Assembly (NCBI RefSeq): GCF_900142845.1
Contig: NZ_FSRU01000001.1
Location: forward strand, 2,790,001-2,854,000
DNA from: Paraburkholderia phenazinium
GTDB lineage: Bacteria > Pseudomonadota > Gammaproteobacteria > Burkholderiales > Burkholderiaceae
DNA: 64,000 bases
Direction of reading: 5' to 3'
Positions 1 through 8,736 of the stretch are shown piece after piece. The notes beneath the pieces are model-generated. The model was not told where the DNA came from. It was given only the letters and a program-made list of their open reading frames with translations, and did not search any database. The translations under genes were made by a program, and so were the position numbers. Position 1 is the first letter of the stretch; the number at the start of each line of letters is the position of its first letter.

Positions 1-278
1 TTTTTTGCGTGCGGCCAGCCATCGCGGCACGATACCCAAGGCTTGAGTCACGCAGGGCAAACCCAAAATAATTAAGGTTTGAAGCAACCGCGGCGCCCTT
101 CTTCATGGTTTGCGCTCACGCCGCAGCGCAGATTGTCCTGCTCCGTTCGAAACCAACTGTCTCTGTGAGAACGGCCACGCCATCGTGCAGAATGGGCGGG
201 CATGCCCGCCGGCTGCGTGACGACGGTTGAACACGTCGTCCTGCCACCGCCCTTAACTGTCCCCGGAAACCCCGTTCC
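1..278. other. Upstream non-coding stretch
   Basis: I see no convincing gene here; open frames on both strands look like chance high-GC frames. A perfect 16-bp palindrome, GGCGGGCATGCCCGCC, lies at 195-210, about 70 bases before the LysE start. It could be a protein-binding site or a short hairpin. No clear promoter was found. Confidence 0.4.
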
Positions 279-917
279 ATGACTGCCAGCGCCTTCCTGT
301 CGGCCAACGTGCTGCTCGCCTACACCGCCTACTTCATCGGCACGGCGAGCCCCGGCCCGAGCAATCTCGCCATCATGTCCCTCGCCATGGGATCGGGCCG
401 AAAAGCCGCGTTTGCCTTCGCGCTCGGCGTGATGTCGGGTTCGTTCTCGTGGGCGCTGCTCGCCTCGCTCGGCCTGTCGGCGGTGCTCGCCACCTATTCG
501 CAGTTGCTGGTGGCCGTCCGCGTGGTGGGTGGCCTTTACCTGCTCTGGCTGGCGTGGAAATCGGCCCGCTCGGCGCTCACGCCGCAAATGCCGCTCGCCA
601 GCACGACACGCACGCCCGAGTCCTCGCAGCGGCTCTACGTGCGCGGCCTGCTGCTGCATCTCACCAACCCCAAGGCGATTCTGGTCTGGCTGTCGATCGT
701 CTCGCTGGCCGTTCCGGCGAGCGGTGGCGCTTCGCACACCGCACCGGTCGTACTCGGCTGCATGGGGATCGGCGTGTTCGTGTTCAGCAGCTACGCCGTG
801 CTGTTCTCGACCGACACCGCACGCCGCGTCTACGGCTCGATCCGGCGCTGGCTGGACGGCTCGCTGGCCGTGGTGTTCAGCGTGGCCGGCGTCAAGCTGC
901 TGACGTCGCGCAATTAG
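279..917 (+). CDS. LysE/RhtB-family amino-acid exporter
   Basis: A 212-aa inner-membrane protein. The N-terminal hydrophobic segment carries the TASPGPSN motif typical of LysE/RhtB/CadD transporters, followed by AMGSGRKAAFAFALGV, the usual G-rich loop before the second helix. About five to six hydrophobic segments can be seen and the length fits the family (about 205-215 aa). Members export amino acids or derivatives such as homoserine, threonine or lysine using the proton gradient; the substrate cannot be read from sequence. The ATG at 279 has only a weak GGAAA upstream but gives the normal family N-terminus. It stands alone, with no linked regulator. Confidence 0.85.
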   Translation: MTASAFLSANVLLAYTAYFIGTASPGPSNLAIMSLAMGSGRKAAFAFALGVMSGSFSWALLASLGLSAVLATYSQLLVAVRVVGGLYLLWLAWKSARSALTPQMPLASTTRTPESSQRLYVRGLLLHLTNPKAILVWLSIVSLAVPASGGASHTAPVVLGCMGIGVFVFSSYAVLFSTDTARRVYGSIRRWLDGSLAVVFSVAGVKLLTSRN

Positions 918-1001
918 CCAGCAACGCGCGGATTACCCGCGCGGTCTCGCCTTGCGCTACTGTGACGGGTATCGCACACGCGCAAGGCAAGCGGAAACAG
1001 C

Positions 1002-1385
1002 ATGAGCAGTGAGGACCAGCAGGACACGCCGCCACCGTACTCGCCAGGACAGATTCGCCTCTATCTGGCGAGCGTCGCGATTCTTGTCGCGGGCCTGATC
1101 GGCGCCGCCGTCATCTACGCCACGGCGCCAGCCGAGGACCGTGCGGAACAGATCTACGGCGTCGCCAACAATCAGAGTTACATCCTCGAGCTGCAACGCA
1201 TCGGCGGTACGGCCGAAGTCGTGATGGCCGAGTTTCATCAATGGTTCGACAGTCTCTGGCACGGCAAGCCGCTGGCCTATACGGTGGCGGCTTTATGCGC
1301 TGCGGCGGCAGCCGCGTGTTTTTTGGCGGCGCATACTCGGATCTTCGAGCCGGTGCACGAGCAGACTGACGATCAGGACCGTTAG
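1002..1385 (+). CDS. Small two-helix membrane protein, function unknown
   Basis: A 127-aa protein. After a polar N-terminus of about 20 residues with several prolines comes a transmembrane segment (about residues 24-44). A polar region that is probably periplasmic follows (about 45-90), then a second, alanine-rich transmembrane segment (about 91-109) and a short acidic tail. I do not recognise a family. The codon use and length fit a real gene, and it sits between two co-directional genes, 84 bases after lysE and 63 bases before the phosphoesterase. It could be co-transcribed with the latter. Function unknown. Confidence 0.6.
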   Translation: MSSEDQQDTPPPYSPGQIRLYLASVAILVAGLIGAAVIYATAPAEDRAEQIYGVANNQSYILELQRIGGTAEVVMAEFHQWFDSLWHGKPLAYTVAALCAAAAAACFLAAHTRIFEPVHEQTDDQDR

Positions 1386-1448
1386 CGCGGCGCACCGCGC
1401 CGTCCATGCCGATGCCACCGTGTTAGCCCTACACCTTGCAAGGCAAGC

Positions 1449-2249
1449 ATGGCGACGACTCTCGCGCAAGTCTCCGATATCCACGTGTGCCCCGAAGGGA
1501 CGCTCTATCAAGGCGTCGCGGATTCCAACGCGATGTTCGCGCAGGCAATCCAGACGCTCAATCACCTGCAGCCCGCGCCGGATCTGGTTCTGATCACCGG
1601 CGATCTGACCGAAGACGGCACCCCCGCCGAATACCGCATGCTGCGCCAGTTGCTTGCGGCGCTCGAGTTGCCGTATCGGGTGATGCCAGGCAATCACGAC
1701 AATCGGCGCCATCTGCGCGAGGCGTTTCCTGAGCACACCTATCTGCCTGCCGAAGGCGCTCTGCACTTTGCCATGGACATCGGTGAGGTGCGTTTGCTGG
1801 CGCTGGATTCGACCGTGCCGGAACTGCACCATGGCGAACTGGATCGCGCGGCGCTCATATGGCTGGATCGGGAATTGACGGCTTGCCGCGGTCGTCGAGC
1901 GGTGGTCGCGATGCATCATCCGCCGTTTGCGACGGGGATTCCTTATCTGGACATCTATGGCCTGCGCAATGCGCAAGCCTTCGAGCAGGTACTGAGCGCG
2001 CACGATCACGTCGACCGCGTGATCGCCGGGCATGTGCACCGTTTGATGCACACACAGTTCGGCGGCGTGCCGGTCATCACCTGCCCTAGCACGGTCACGC
2101 AAATCGCCCTGCGCACCGCCGGCGACGCCGAACCCGCGTCGTTTCTCGAACCGCCGGCGCTGCTGCAGCACGTCTGGGCGGGCGGCCGTTGCGCCGTTTC
2201 GCACCTGACTTATATCGGGCAGTACGCGGGACCGTTTCCGTTCGCGTAG
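1449..2249 (+). CDS. Metallophosphoesterase of the cyclic-nucleotide phosphodiesterase (CpdA/GpdQ) type
   Basis: A 266-aa cytosolic calcineurin-like phosphoesterase. All metal-binding blocks are visible in order: SDIH near residue 10, GDLTEDG near 57, GNHDNR near 83, HHPP near 157 and GHVHR near 196. The GNHD-HH-GHVH spacing and the length (about 270 aa) match class III cyclic-nucleotide phosphodiesterases (CpdA) and the related glycerophosphodiesterases (GpdQ). It probably hydrolyses a cyclic nucleotide or phosphodiester using two metal ions, but I cannot choose the substrate. The gene is convergent with the SulP gene, 27 bases away. Confidence 0.85.
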   Translation: MATTLAQVSDIHVCPEGTLYQGVADSNAMFAQAIQTLNHLQPAPDLVLITGDLTEDGTPAEYRMLRQLLAALELPYRVMPGNHDNRRHLREAFPEHTYLPAEGALHFAMDIGEVRLLALDSTVPELHHGELDRAALIWLDRELTACRGRRAVVAMHHPPFATGIPYLDIYGLRNAQAFEQVLSAHDHVDRVIAGHVHRLMHTQFGGVPVITCPSTVTQIALRTAGDAEPASFLEPPALLQHVWAGGRCAVSHLTYIGQYAGPFPFA

Positions 2250-2276
2250 CGGCGCCGCCTCGCGCCACCCTCCCCG

Positions 2277-3986
2277 CTACATCACACCCTGGGTGCGCGG
2301 ATCCGCCGGCACGCCGACCGCAGCCAGCGCCTCATGCAAGGTGCTGAAGATGCACGAAGCCTTGATGACCTCGGTGATGCCATGCCGGTCCATGTCCGAA
2401 CGCAGATAGCGATTCACCCGCGCAAACACGACCGTGACGTTGCGCTGCGTCAGCGCCTCAAGCAGATCGGTCAGCGATCGCGCCGCCGAATAATCCAGAT
2501 CCGTGATCGCGCTCGCATCGACGACGAACGTGCCCACCTTGCTCGGCGCCCGGTCGATCAACTGGCGCACGTCCTCGACGAAAAAGTGGTCGTTGGCATA
2601 GAACAGGTCGGCGCCGAACCGGTAGACGATCAAACCCGGCGCAGTCTGCGTGCCCGGCTTCGCGGGCACCGGCTGCCAGCGTCCGTCCGGCCCCGGCGAC
2701 AGCATCATCGTATGCGGCCGGTAGCTGTGGCGCACGTGACGCAGCAGCGACAGCGCCACGGCAATCAGGATCCCATGCTCGACGCCCAGCACCACCACTG
2801 CAATCGCCGTGAATATGGCCAGCGTGAATTCCCCTGGGCTCTCGCGCCGGATCGCCAGCAGGCTTTGCACATTGATCAGCCCGATCGCAATCGTGAAGAC
2901 GATGCCCGCCAGCACGCAGTGCGGCAGATACTGCAGATACTTGCTGAAGAACAGCAGCACCACGACCACCACGCCCGCAAACGCCACCTGGGCGATCTGA
3001 CTGCGCGAACCGGCGCGGTCCGCCATCGCGGTCTGGGTCGGGCTGCCGTTGACGACGAATGCGCCGGAGAACGACGCCACCGTATTGGCGGCGGCCAGGC
3101 CGAGAATGTCGGCGTTCAGGTCGACCTCCTCGTGGTAACGCTGCGCGAACACACGCCCGGCGGCCGCGCTTTGCGCAACGATCATCACGAAGCAGGAGGC
3201 GGCCACCGGCAGCAGATCGAGGATCTGGCGCCAGCTCGCGTGCGGCAGTCGCAAGGGCGGCAGCCCTCCGGCGACAGGGCCGAGAATCGCGATGCCGTGC
3301 GTGGAAAACTGGTAGAGATCGCTAGCGGCGATGCCTCCCACCACGGCCAGCAACGGCACCGGCAGACGCGGCACAAAACGCTTGGCGCCGAGAATGCTCA
3401 CCACGACAAGCAATGAAATGGCGAAGGTCGGCAGGTTGACCTGCCCGAGATGGCTCACGACCTGCTCCACCTGGCCCGTGCTGTGCGGCGAAGACACGGC
3501 AATGCCCAGCATGTCGCCCAGCATGGCGATGCCCACCTGCACCCCGACGCCGGCCAGAAAGCCGACCAGCACGGTGCGCGACAGGAAGTCGGCGAGGAAT
3601 CCGAGTTTGAACACGCGGGCCACGAGCAGCAGCAGCGCGGTCAGCAAGGCGACCATGCCGGCAAGCGCGACGTATTCGCCGCTCGCGATCGGCGCCATGG
3701 TGGAGAGCTTGCTGGCGAAAATGGTTGCGGTCGCGGAGTCGGCGGCGACCACGAGATGACGCGAGGCGCCGAAGAACGCAAACGCCAGCAACGGCAGAAA
3801 CACCGTGTACAGGCCGGTCACGGCCGGCATGCCGGCGATGCGTGCGTAGCCCAGTACTTGCGGAATATCCATCGACGCCAGCGTGATGCCGGCAAACACA
3901 TCGCGCAGTGCGGCGGCGCGATTCAGCGGGAGGATGCCCTTCAATAGTCCAAAACGGGTGGCTAGTTTTTCTGGAGAGTCTTGCAT
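2277..3986 (-). CDS. SulP-family anion transporter with STAS domain
   Basis: A 569-aa inner-membrane anion transporter. The SulP core begins with the family signature IPQVLGYARIAGMPAVTGLY near residue 45, followed by about 10-12 hydrophobic segments. A C-terminal STAS domain (about residues 440-560) contains VVDASAITDLDYSAARSL, the loop equivalent to the anti-sigma-antagonist fold. SulP proteins carry sulfate, bicarbonate or dicarboxylates; the substrate is not evident. I chose the ATG at 3986. A TTG at 4004 in frame would add six residues, and neither has a good ribosome-binding site. A 32-aa membrane peptide lies upstream on the same strand. Confidence 0.88.
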   Translation of the reverse strand: MQDSPEKLATRFGLLKGILPLNRAAALRDVFAGITLASMDIPQVLGYARIAGMPAVTGLYTVFLPLLAFAFFGASRHLVVAADSATATIFASKLSTMAPIASGEYVALAGMVALLTALLLLVARVFKLGFLADFLSRTVLVGFLAGVGVQVGIAMLGDMLGIAVSSPHSTGQVEQVVSHLGQVNLPTFAISLLVVVSILGAKRFVPRLPVPLLAVVGGIAASDLYQFSTHGIAILGPVAGGLPPLRLPHASWRQILDLLPVAASCFVMIVAQSAAAGRVFAQRYHEEVDLNADILGLAAANTVASFSGAFVVNGSPTQTAMADRAGSRSQIAQVAFAGVVVVVLLFFSKYLQYLPHCVLAGIVFTIAIGLINVQSLLAIRRESPGEFTLAIFTAIAVVVLGVEHGILIAVALSLLRHVRHSYRPHTMMLSPGPDGRWQPVPAKPGTQTAPGLIVYRFGADLFYANDHFFVEDVRQLIDRAPSKVGTFVVDASAITDLDYSAARSLTDLLEALTQRNVTVVFARVNRYLRSDMDRHGITEVIKASCIFSTLHEALAAVGVPADPRTQGVM

Positions 3987-4160
3987 GCAGGAATGCCGTC
4001 GCAATCAGGTGGGAATGCCGCATCCTGCCGCGAGTGGGCACTCCAATGCAAGACTCGATTGCCAACCGCACGGCAGGAACTGCAAAACCTGGGGCGTAAG
4101 GAGAGGCTGAACGGGCTCGATTGCCCTATAGCCGCACACCGCGCCGTTGGCCCGCAAGAA

Positions 4161-4259
4161 CTAGCGTTTGAGTTGTCCGGTGAGGGGATCGACGATCCTC
4201 GCAAAGCCAAACAGAGCGGCAATCGCAAGCGGACAGGCAACCAGGAAAGTGACTAACAT
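4161..4259 (-). CDS. 32-aa single-helix membrane peptide upstream of the SulP gene
   Basis: This short frame begins MLVTFLVACPLAIAALFGF and ends in a polar, basic tail (GQLKR), giving one transmembrane helix and a cytoplasmic tail. A GGGGTGA stretch just upstream of the ATG could serve as a ribosome-binding site, although its spacing is short. The hydrophobic-then-basic pattern is what a real small membrane protein would show. It lies 175 bases before the SulP start on the same strand, so it may be a transporter accessory peptide or simply an independent gene. No family recognised. Confidence 0.45.
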   Translation of the reverse strand: MLVTFLVACPLAIAALFGFARIVDPLTGQLKR

Positions 4260-4720
4260 CTTTCACCCCGTAACAAATTATGCCCGGCAGTGTAAAGGAT
4301 CGACCGTGCTTTTAAATCAGGTAAACCCCGCAAAACGCCGTCACACACGACGATAGCCGCACGGCTCCGCTCCCTGACCGACCTTACGCATCGCGAGGCT
4401 CGGCCTCCTTGAACGATAGGAGGCCTACAAAGCTTACCGGACCGAAAGCCGCCCCCTACGACGCGAGGGCGTAGGCACTACGCATGCTGCCGGCGACTCG
4501 CCCGGCGAGCCATCGACCCCATGCTCGCCCGCTCATAGAGGCGGACCGCCGAACCGCTCAAGCACCCAGGAATTCTGCCGATCGCCCCGTACACCTTATA
4601 ATCGGGCATGACTCTATTCCCGCTCCAGGCCGCCCGCACTCAGGCAGCCACGCTCACGCGACCCGCCGTGCCCCGCTCCACCCCGCTTGCGTCCCCGTCC
4701 CCCTTTCAGGCGGTGGCCGC
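4260..4720. other. Intergenic region before the RIO kinase
   Basis: This 461-base stretch separates two divergent units. Frames crossing it into the kinase are arginine- and proline-rich and do not look coding. An AGGAGG at about 4420 is not followed by a start codon. I could not assign a promoter with confidence. Confidence 0.4.
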
Positions 4721-5578
4721 ATGAAAACACCCAAACGTCTCGTTCCGCTCGTCGAAGAAGGCCTGATCGACGAAGTCATCAGCCAGTTGATGAGCGGCAA
4801 GGAAGCCACCGTCTACGTGGTGCGCAGCGGCGACTCGACCCGTTGCGCGAAGGTCTACAAGGACGCCAAACAACGCAGCTTCCGCCAGGCGGCCTCGTAC
4901 CGCGAAGGGCGCAAGGTCAAGAACAGCCGTGAAGCACGCGCCCTCGAAAAAGGCAGCCGCTATGGCCGCGAAGTGCAGGAACAGCTCTGGCAAAACGCCG
5001 AGGTCGATGCGCTGTTTCGTCTGGCCAATGCCGGCGTGCGCGTGCCGCAGCCGTATATCTGCACCGACGGCGTCCTGTTGATGGAGCTCGTGACCGACGA
5101 GGACGGCAACGTCGCGCCGCGTCTGAACGATGTGGAGATGAGCGAGGCCCGCGCGGTCGAACTGCACGCCCTGCTGCTCAACCAGGTGGTGCGCATGCTG
5201 TGCGCCGGCGTGATTCACGGCGACCTGTCCGAGTACAACATCCTGCTGGCTGCCGACGGCCCGGTGATCATCGACCTGCCGCAGGCCGTGGACGCCGCCG
5301 GCAATCTCGAAGCCCCGGCGATGCTGGAACGCGACGTGGACAATCTCGCGACCTACTTCGGCCGCTTTGCGCCGCATCTGCTCAGCGCGAGCTACGGCAA
5401 GGAGATCTGGGCGCTGTTCGAAGGCGGCGAGCTCAATGTCGACGTGCAACTGACCGGACGTGTCGAACTCGACACCACGCCGGTCGATCTCGAGGCAGTG
5501 CTGCAGGAACTGGAGGACACGCGTCTCGACGAAGAAGCGCGCGTACGCCACGAACAGTCGCTGCGCGACGGCGCCTGA
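4721..5578 (+). CDS. RIO-type serine/threonine protein kinase
   Basis: A 285-aa cytosolic atypical kinase. The N-terminus contains the RIO1-type nucleotide loop SGKEATVYVV (about residues 27-36), then CAKVYK with the ATP-binding lysine. The catalytic loop is HGDLSEYNILL (about 165-175), and the metal-binding aspartate is in IIDLPQA. These are the defining RIO motifs. In archaea and eukaryotes RIO1 acts in small-subunit ribosome maturation; bacterial homologues are poorly understood. A longer in-frame reading starts at 4484, but its first 79 residues look like chance sequence. The ATG at 4721 gives the family start and has an AGGCGGTGG upstream. Confidence 0.88.
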   Translation: MKTPKRLVPLVEEGLIDEVISQLMSGKEATVYVVRSGDSTRCAKVYKDAKQRSFRQAASYREGRKVKNSREARALEKGSRYGREVQEQLWQNAEVDALFRLANAGVRVPQPYICTDGVLLMELVTDEDGNVAPRLNDVEMSEARAVELHALLLNQVVRMLCAGVIHGDLSEYNILLAADGPVIIDLPQAVDAAGNLEAPAMLERDVDNLATYFGRFAPHLLSASYGKEIWALFEGGELNVDVQLTGRVELDTTPVDLEAVLQELEDTRLDEEARVRHEQSLRDGA

Positions 5579-5649
5579 CGCACGCGGGTTTCATCACGCT
5601 TTGGTGCGGCGGTTCGAGGCACCGCCTGCGGTCGCATGGCTTGCGTGGC

Positions 5650-6693
5650 CTACGCGGTACGTGCTCGCCTGAATAGCCGCGGCCGTTGCGGCGGCGCCGC
5701 CACCGAGGCCCGCATCGTCACCGTGACCGGAAACTCGCGAAAGATCTCCCACGCGGTGCCATAGCATTGATTCACCAGCCAGCGCACGGCGTTTTGCGTC
5801 AGGTCCGCGGTCGGAATATGCACCGAGGTCAGCGCGGGCGCCGCATAGGCCGCGGAATAATCGTCGTCGTAGCCGATCACCGAGACGTCGCCCGGCACCG
5901 CAACCCCCGCTTGCTGAAAGCGCGCGAGCGTACTCACCGCCATCGTATCGTTCGCGCAGAACACCGCGGTAAAGGGCCGTTCCGATTCGAGCAACGTCTG
6001 CGCCGCCGCATAGCCCCCTTCCGGCGAGAAGTCCGATTCGACCAGCGTCACGTCCTCCCGGTCGATGCCATGACGCGCCAGCTCCGCAAAAAAGCCGTCG
6101 ATACGCGCCCGATTGTCCGAGGCGGTAAACGGCCCGGCAATCACCGCGATATCGCGATGCCCATGCTCGAGCAGGGTACGCGCGGCCAGTTCGCCGCCGC
6201 GCGCGTGATCCGCGCAAAACGAGGCCTCCGGCAGTTGCCCGAACATACGATTGAGGAACACCATCCGCGGATGCATCTTGTGCAGCCGGATCAGGTCCTC
6301 GTCATGCAGATCGTGACTGATCACGATCACGCCGTCGCAATCGCGGCCAATCAGAAACTCCACCGCTTCCAGGGCCTGCTCGCGCGGCGACGACTCGCCG
6401 CAACCGGTCGCCACCACCACATGACGGTGCACGGCGCGCAATTCGGTATCGGTCTGCTTGAGGATCGTGCCGTAGTACGAGCCGAAAAAAGTCGGCACGA
6501 ACAGGCCGATCAGGCCGAGCGATTGCGCCGCCATCGCGCGGCCGATCGACGAAGGGCGGAAGTTCAGCGCCTCGATGGCGGCTTGCACGCGGCGCATGGC
6601 ATCGGCCGATACCGGTCCTTTGCCGGAAATCGCCCGCGACGCCGTCGACATGCCGACACCCGCCAGTTCCGCCACGTCTTTCAGGGTTGCCAC
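5650..6693 (-). CDS. LacI-family repressor of the beta-glucoside operon
   Basis: A 347-aa regulator. The N-terminal helix-turn-helix reads TLKDVAELAGVGMSTASRAI, typical of LacI/GalR, followed by a hinge and a periplasmic-binding-protein-like sensor domain (about residues 60-335). It starts with GTG at 6693, preceded by TGGAG at good spacing; this start gives the exact family N-terminus. It is the last gene of the leftward operon of GH1 beta-glucosidase and sugar ABC importer, 24 bases after the ATPase. Its likely operator is the 16-bp palindrome at 12522-12537 upstream of the beta-glucosidase, so it probably controls its own transcript. The inducer would be a beta-glucoside or its product. 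Confidence 0.9.
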   Translation of the reverse strand: MATLKDVAELAGVGMSTASRAISGKGPVSADAMRRVQAAIEALNFRPSSIGRAMAAQSLGLIGLFVPTFFGSYYGTILKQTDTELRAVHRHVVVATGCGESSPREQALEAVEFLIGRDCDGVIVISHDLHDEDLIRLHKMHPRMVFLNRMFGQLPEASFCADHARGGELAARTLLEHGHRDIAVIAGPFTASDNRARIDGFFAELARHGIDREDVTLVESDFSPEGGYAAAQTLLESERPFTAVFCANDTMAVSTLARFQQAGVAVPGDVSVIGYDDDYSAAYAAPALTSVHIPTADLTQNAVRWLVNQCYGTAWEIFREFPVTVTMRASVAAPPQRPRLFRRARTA

Positions 6694-6717
6694 ACAGACT
6701 CCATCAAACCAGGCCGT

Positions 6718-7800
6718 TCAGAGACGGGCGCCACTGGCCTCGTCGAACAACGAAATATGGGCGCTCTCGAGCGAAAAGGCACACGCGTCCCCTAACGCAA
6801 CAGGCGACTTGTCCTGATCGATCGACGCGATCTGGGCGCCATGATAATCGAGCCAAATAACCCGGTGGTTGCCCATCGGCTCGACCAGCGAGACATTGCC
6901 GCGCTGCGCGAGATCCGCCCCGACCCGCACGTCCTCGGGACGCACACCGAGCACGCACGGCAGCGTGGTATCGGGCAGCGTCTTGAACGGATAGCGCGAC
7001 ACGTCGAGATCGAGATGCTCGCTGCGAAAGCGCATGCCCTCCTCGCGCCGCTCGAGGCGGCCCGGCAGCATATTCATCGCCGGCGAGCCGAGAAAGGTCG
7101 CGACGAACAGGTTGTCCGGCCGCGCGTAGACTTCGGCAGGCGTGCCGATCTGCTGGATCACGCCGCCGCGCATCACGGCCATGCGGGTGGCGAGCGTCAT
7201 CGCCTCCACCTGGTCGTGCGTCACGTAGATCATCGTCGCGCCTAACCGTTGATGAAGCTGCTTCAGTTCGCGGCGCAACTCGGTGCGCAGTTTCGCGTCG
7301 AGGTTCGAGAGCGGCTCGTCGAACAGGAACACGTCCGCCTCGCGCACGATGGCGCGGCCGATCGCCACGCGCTGGCGCTGGCCGCCGGACAGTTGCGCCG
7401 GCTTGCGCTTGAGCAGCGGCCCAAGTTGCAGCATCTCGGAGGCACGCGTCACGCGGCGCTCGATCTCCGCCTTGGGCGTGCCGTTGATACGCAGTGCAAA
7501 CGACAGGTTGCGCTCCACGCTCATGGTCGGATAGAGCGCATACGACTGGAACACCAGCGAGATGCGGCGGTCTTTCGGATCGGCCCAGGTCATATCCTGG
7601 CCGCCTATTTCGATGCTGCCGTCGGCAACGTCGATCAGCCCCGCAATGCTATGCAGCAAGGTGGATTTGCCGCAGCCGGACGGTCCGAGCAGCACCACGA
7701 ATTCGCCCGCGTCGACATCGAGATCGAGCGCCTCGATGACCGTGTTCGCGCCCAGATCGATCCGCAGGTTACGAATCGACACGTTCGATACATTGGTCAT
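6718..7800 (-). CDS. Sugar ABC transporter ATPase (UgpC/MsmK type)
   Basis: A 360-aa ATPase of the CUT1 group. Walker A is GPSGCGKST (about residue 38), the signature is [14 protein letters not shown], Walker B is [13 protein letters not shown], and the switch histidine lies in VTHDQVEA. The C-terminal third forms the MalK-like regulatory/OB domain. It would energise the two permeases encoded just upstream. The gap to the upstream permease gene is only three bases, indicating tight translational coupling. Confidence 0.92.
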   Translation of the reverse strand: MTNVSNVSIRNLRIDLGANTVIEALDLDVDAGEFVVLLGPSGCGKSTLLHSIAGLIDVADGSIEIGGQDMTWADPKDRRISLVFQSYALYPTMSVERNLSFALRINGTPKAEIERRVTRASEMLQLGPLLKRKPAQLSGGQRQRVAIGRAIVREADVFLFDEPLSNLDAKLRTELRRELKQLHQRLGATMIYVTHDQVEAMTLATRMAVMRGGVIQQIGTPAEVYARPDNLFVATFLGSPAMNMLPGRLERREEGMRFRSEHLDLDVSRYPFKTLPDTTLPCVLGVRPEDVRVGADLAQRGNVSLVEPMGNHRVIWLDYHGAQIASIDQDKSPVALGDACAFSLESAHISLFDEASGARL

Positions 7801-7803
7801 GCT

Positions 7804-8736
7804 CTATCCCTTGACTGCGCCGGAAGCAATGCCGCGCACAAACCAGCGGCCCGAAATGAAGTAGATGGCAAGCGGCACCAGCGAGGTCAGGATGGTGGCC
7901 GCCATGTTCACGTTGTAGAGACGCTCGCCGGTGGTGGTGTTGATGATGTTGTTCAGTTGCACCGTCATCGGCAGGTTCTTGGTGCCCGCGAACACCAGGC
8001 CGAGAATGAAGTCGTTCCAGATGCCGGTGACCTGCATGATCACCGCGACCACGATGATCGGCGTGGACATGGGCAGCATCAATTGCAGGAAAATGCGCCA
8101 GAAACCGCCGCCGTCGATGCGTGCCGCCTTGAACAGCTCCAGCGGAATCGACGCGTAGTAGTTGCGAAACAGCAGCGTCATGATGGGCATGCCGAAGATC
8201 GTATGAATCACCACGATGCCCGGCAGCGAGCTGAACAGATGCACGCTCGCCAGCACACGCACCAGCGGGTAGACCATCACCTGCACCGGAATGAACGCGC
8301 CCATCAACAGGATCGCAAACAGCACCCCTGCCCCACGCGGCCGCCAGAACGACAGGGCGTAGCCGTTCACCGCGCCGATCGCGATGGACAGAATCGTGCT
8401 CGGCACCACAATGCGCACCGAGTTCCAGAAGCCGACCTGAATGCCGTTGCAGTCGAGCCCGGTGCACGCCGAGGCCCATGCATCGCGCCATGGTGCGAGC
8501 GTGAAATGCATGGGCAAGGCCAGCAGGTTGCCCATGCGTATCTCGGTCATCGGCTTGACCGAGGTCACCAGCATTACGTAAAGCGGCAGCAGGAAAAACA
8601 ACGCTGCAGTGATCAGGAACGCGTACACGCCAAAACGCGCGGGGCTGAAGTGCGAGCGGCGTTTGCGGCCGGATCCGGCCGCGCGTCGCGCCACCGGGGC
8701 ATCAACGGGCTTGGCAACTGAAGGGACCGTATTCAT
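7804..8736 (-). CDS. Sugar ABC transporter permease (MalG type)
   Basis: A 310-aa inner-membrane permease with six hydrophobic segments after a basic, polar N-terminus of about 35 residues. The EAA loop that contacts the ATPase is visible as PLELFKAARIDGGGFWRIFLQLMLP. The C-terminus, FVRGIASGAVKG, is the usual MalG-family tail. I chose the ATG at 8736, which overlaps the stop of the upstream permease by one base (TGATG). A longer reading of this frame runs across the other permease and is not real. Confidence 0.92.
   Translation of the reverse strand: MNTVPSVAKPVDAPVARRAAGSGRKRRSHFSPARFGVYAFLITAALFFLLPLYVMLVTSVKPMTEIRMGNLLALPMHFTLAPWRDAWASACTGLDCNGIQVGFWNSVRIVVPSTILSIAIGAVNGYALSFWRPRGAGVLFAILLMGAFIPVQVMVYPLVRVLASVHLFSSLPGIVVIHTIFGMPIMTLLFRNYYASIPLELFKAARIDGGGFWRIFLQLMLPMSTPIIVVAVIMQVTGIWNDFILGLVFAGTKNLPMTVQLNNIINTTTGERLYNVNMAATILTSLVPLAIYFISGRWFVRGIASGAVKG

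Noticed and set aside
72..737. Long minus-strand frame over the LysE gene
   Set aside because: Arginine- and glutamine-rich with no domain, and it overlaps a clear plus-strand transporter.
2334..3416. 360-codon plus-strand frame over SulP
   Set aside because: Composition typical of an antisense high-GC shadow; the minus-strand SulP has clear motifs.
7249..8721. 490-codon plus-strand frame over the ABC ATPase and permease
   Set aside because: His/Arg/Gln-rich antisense shadow with no domain.
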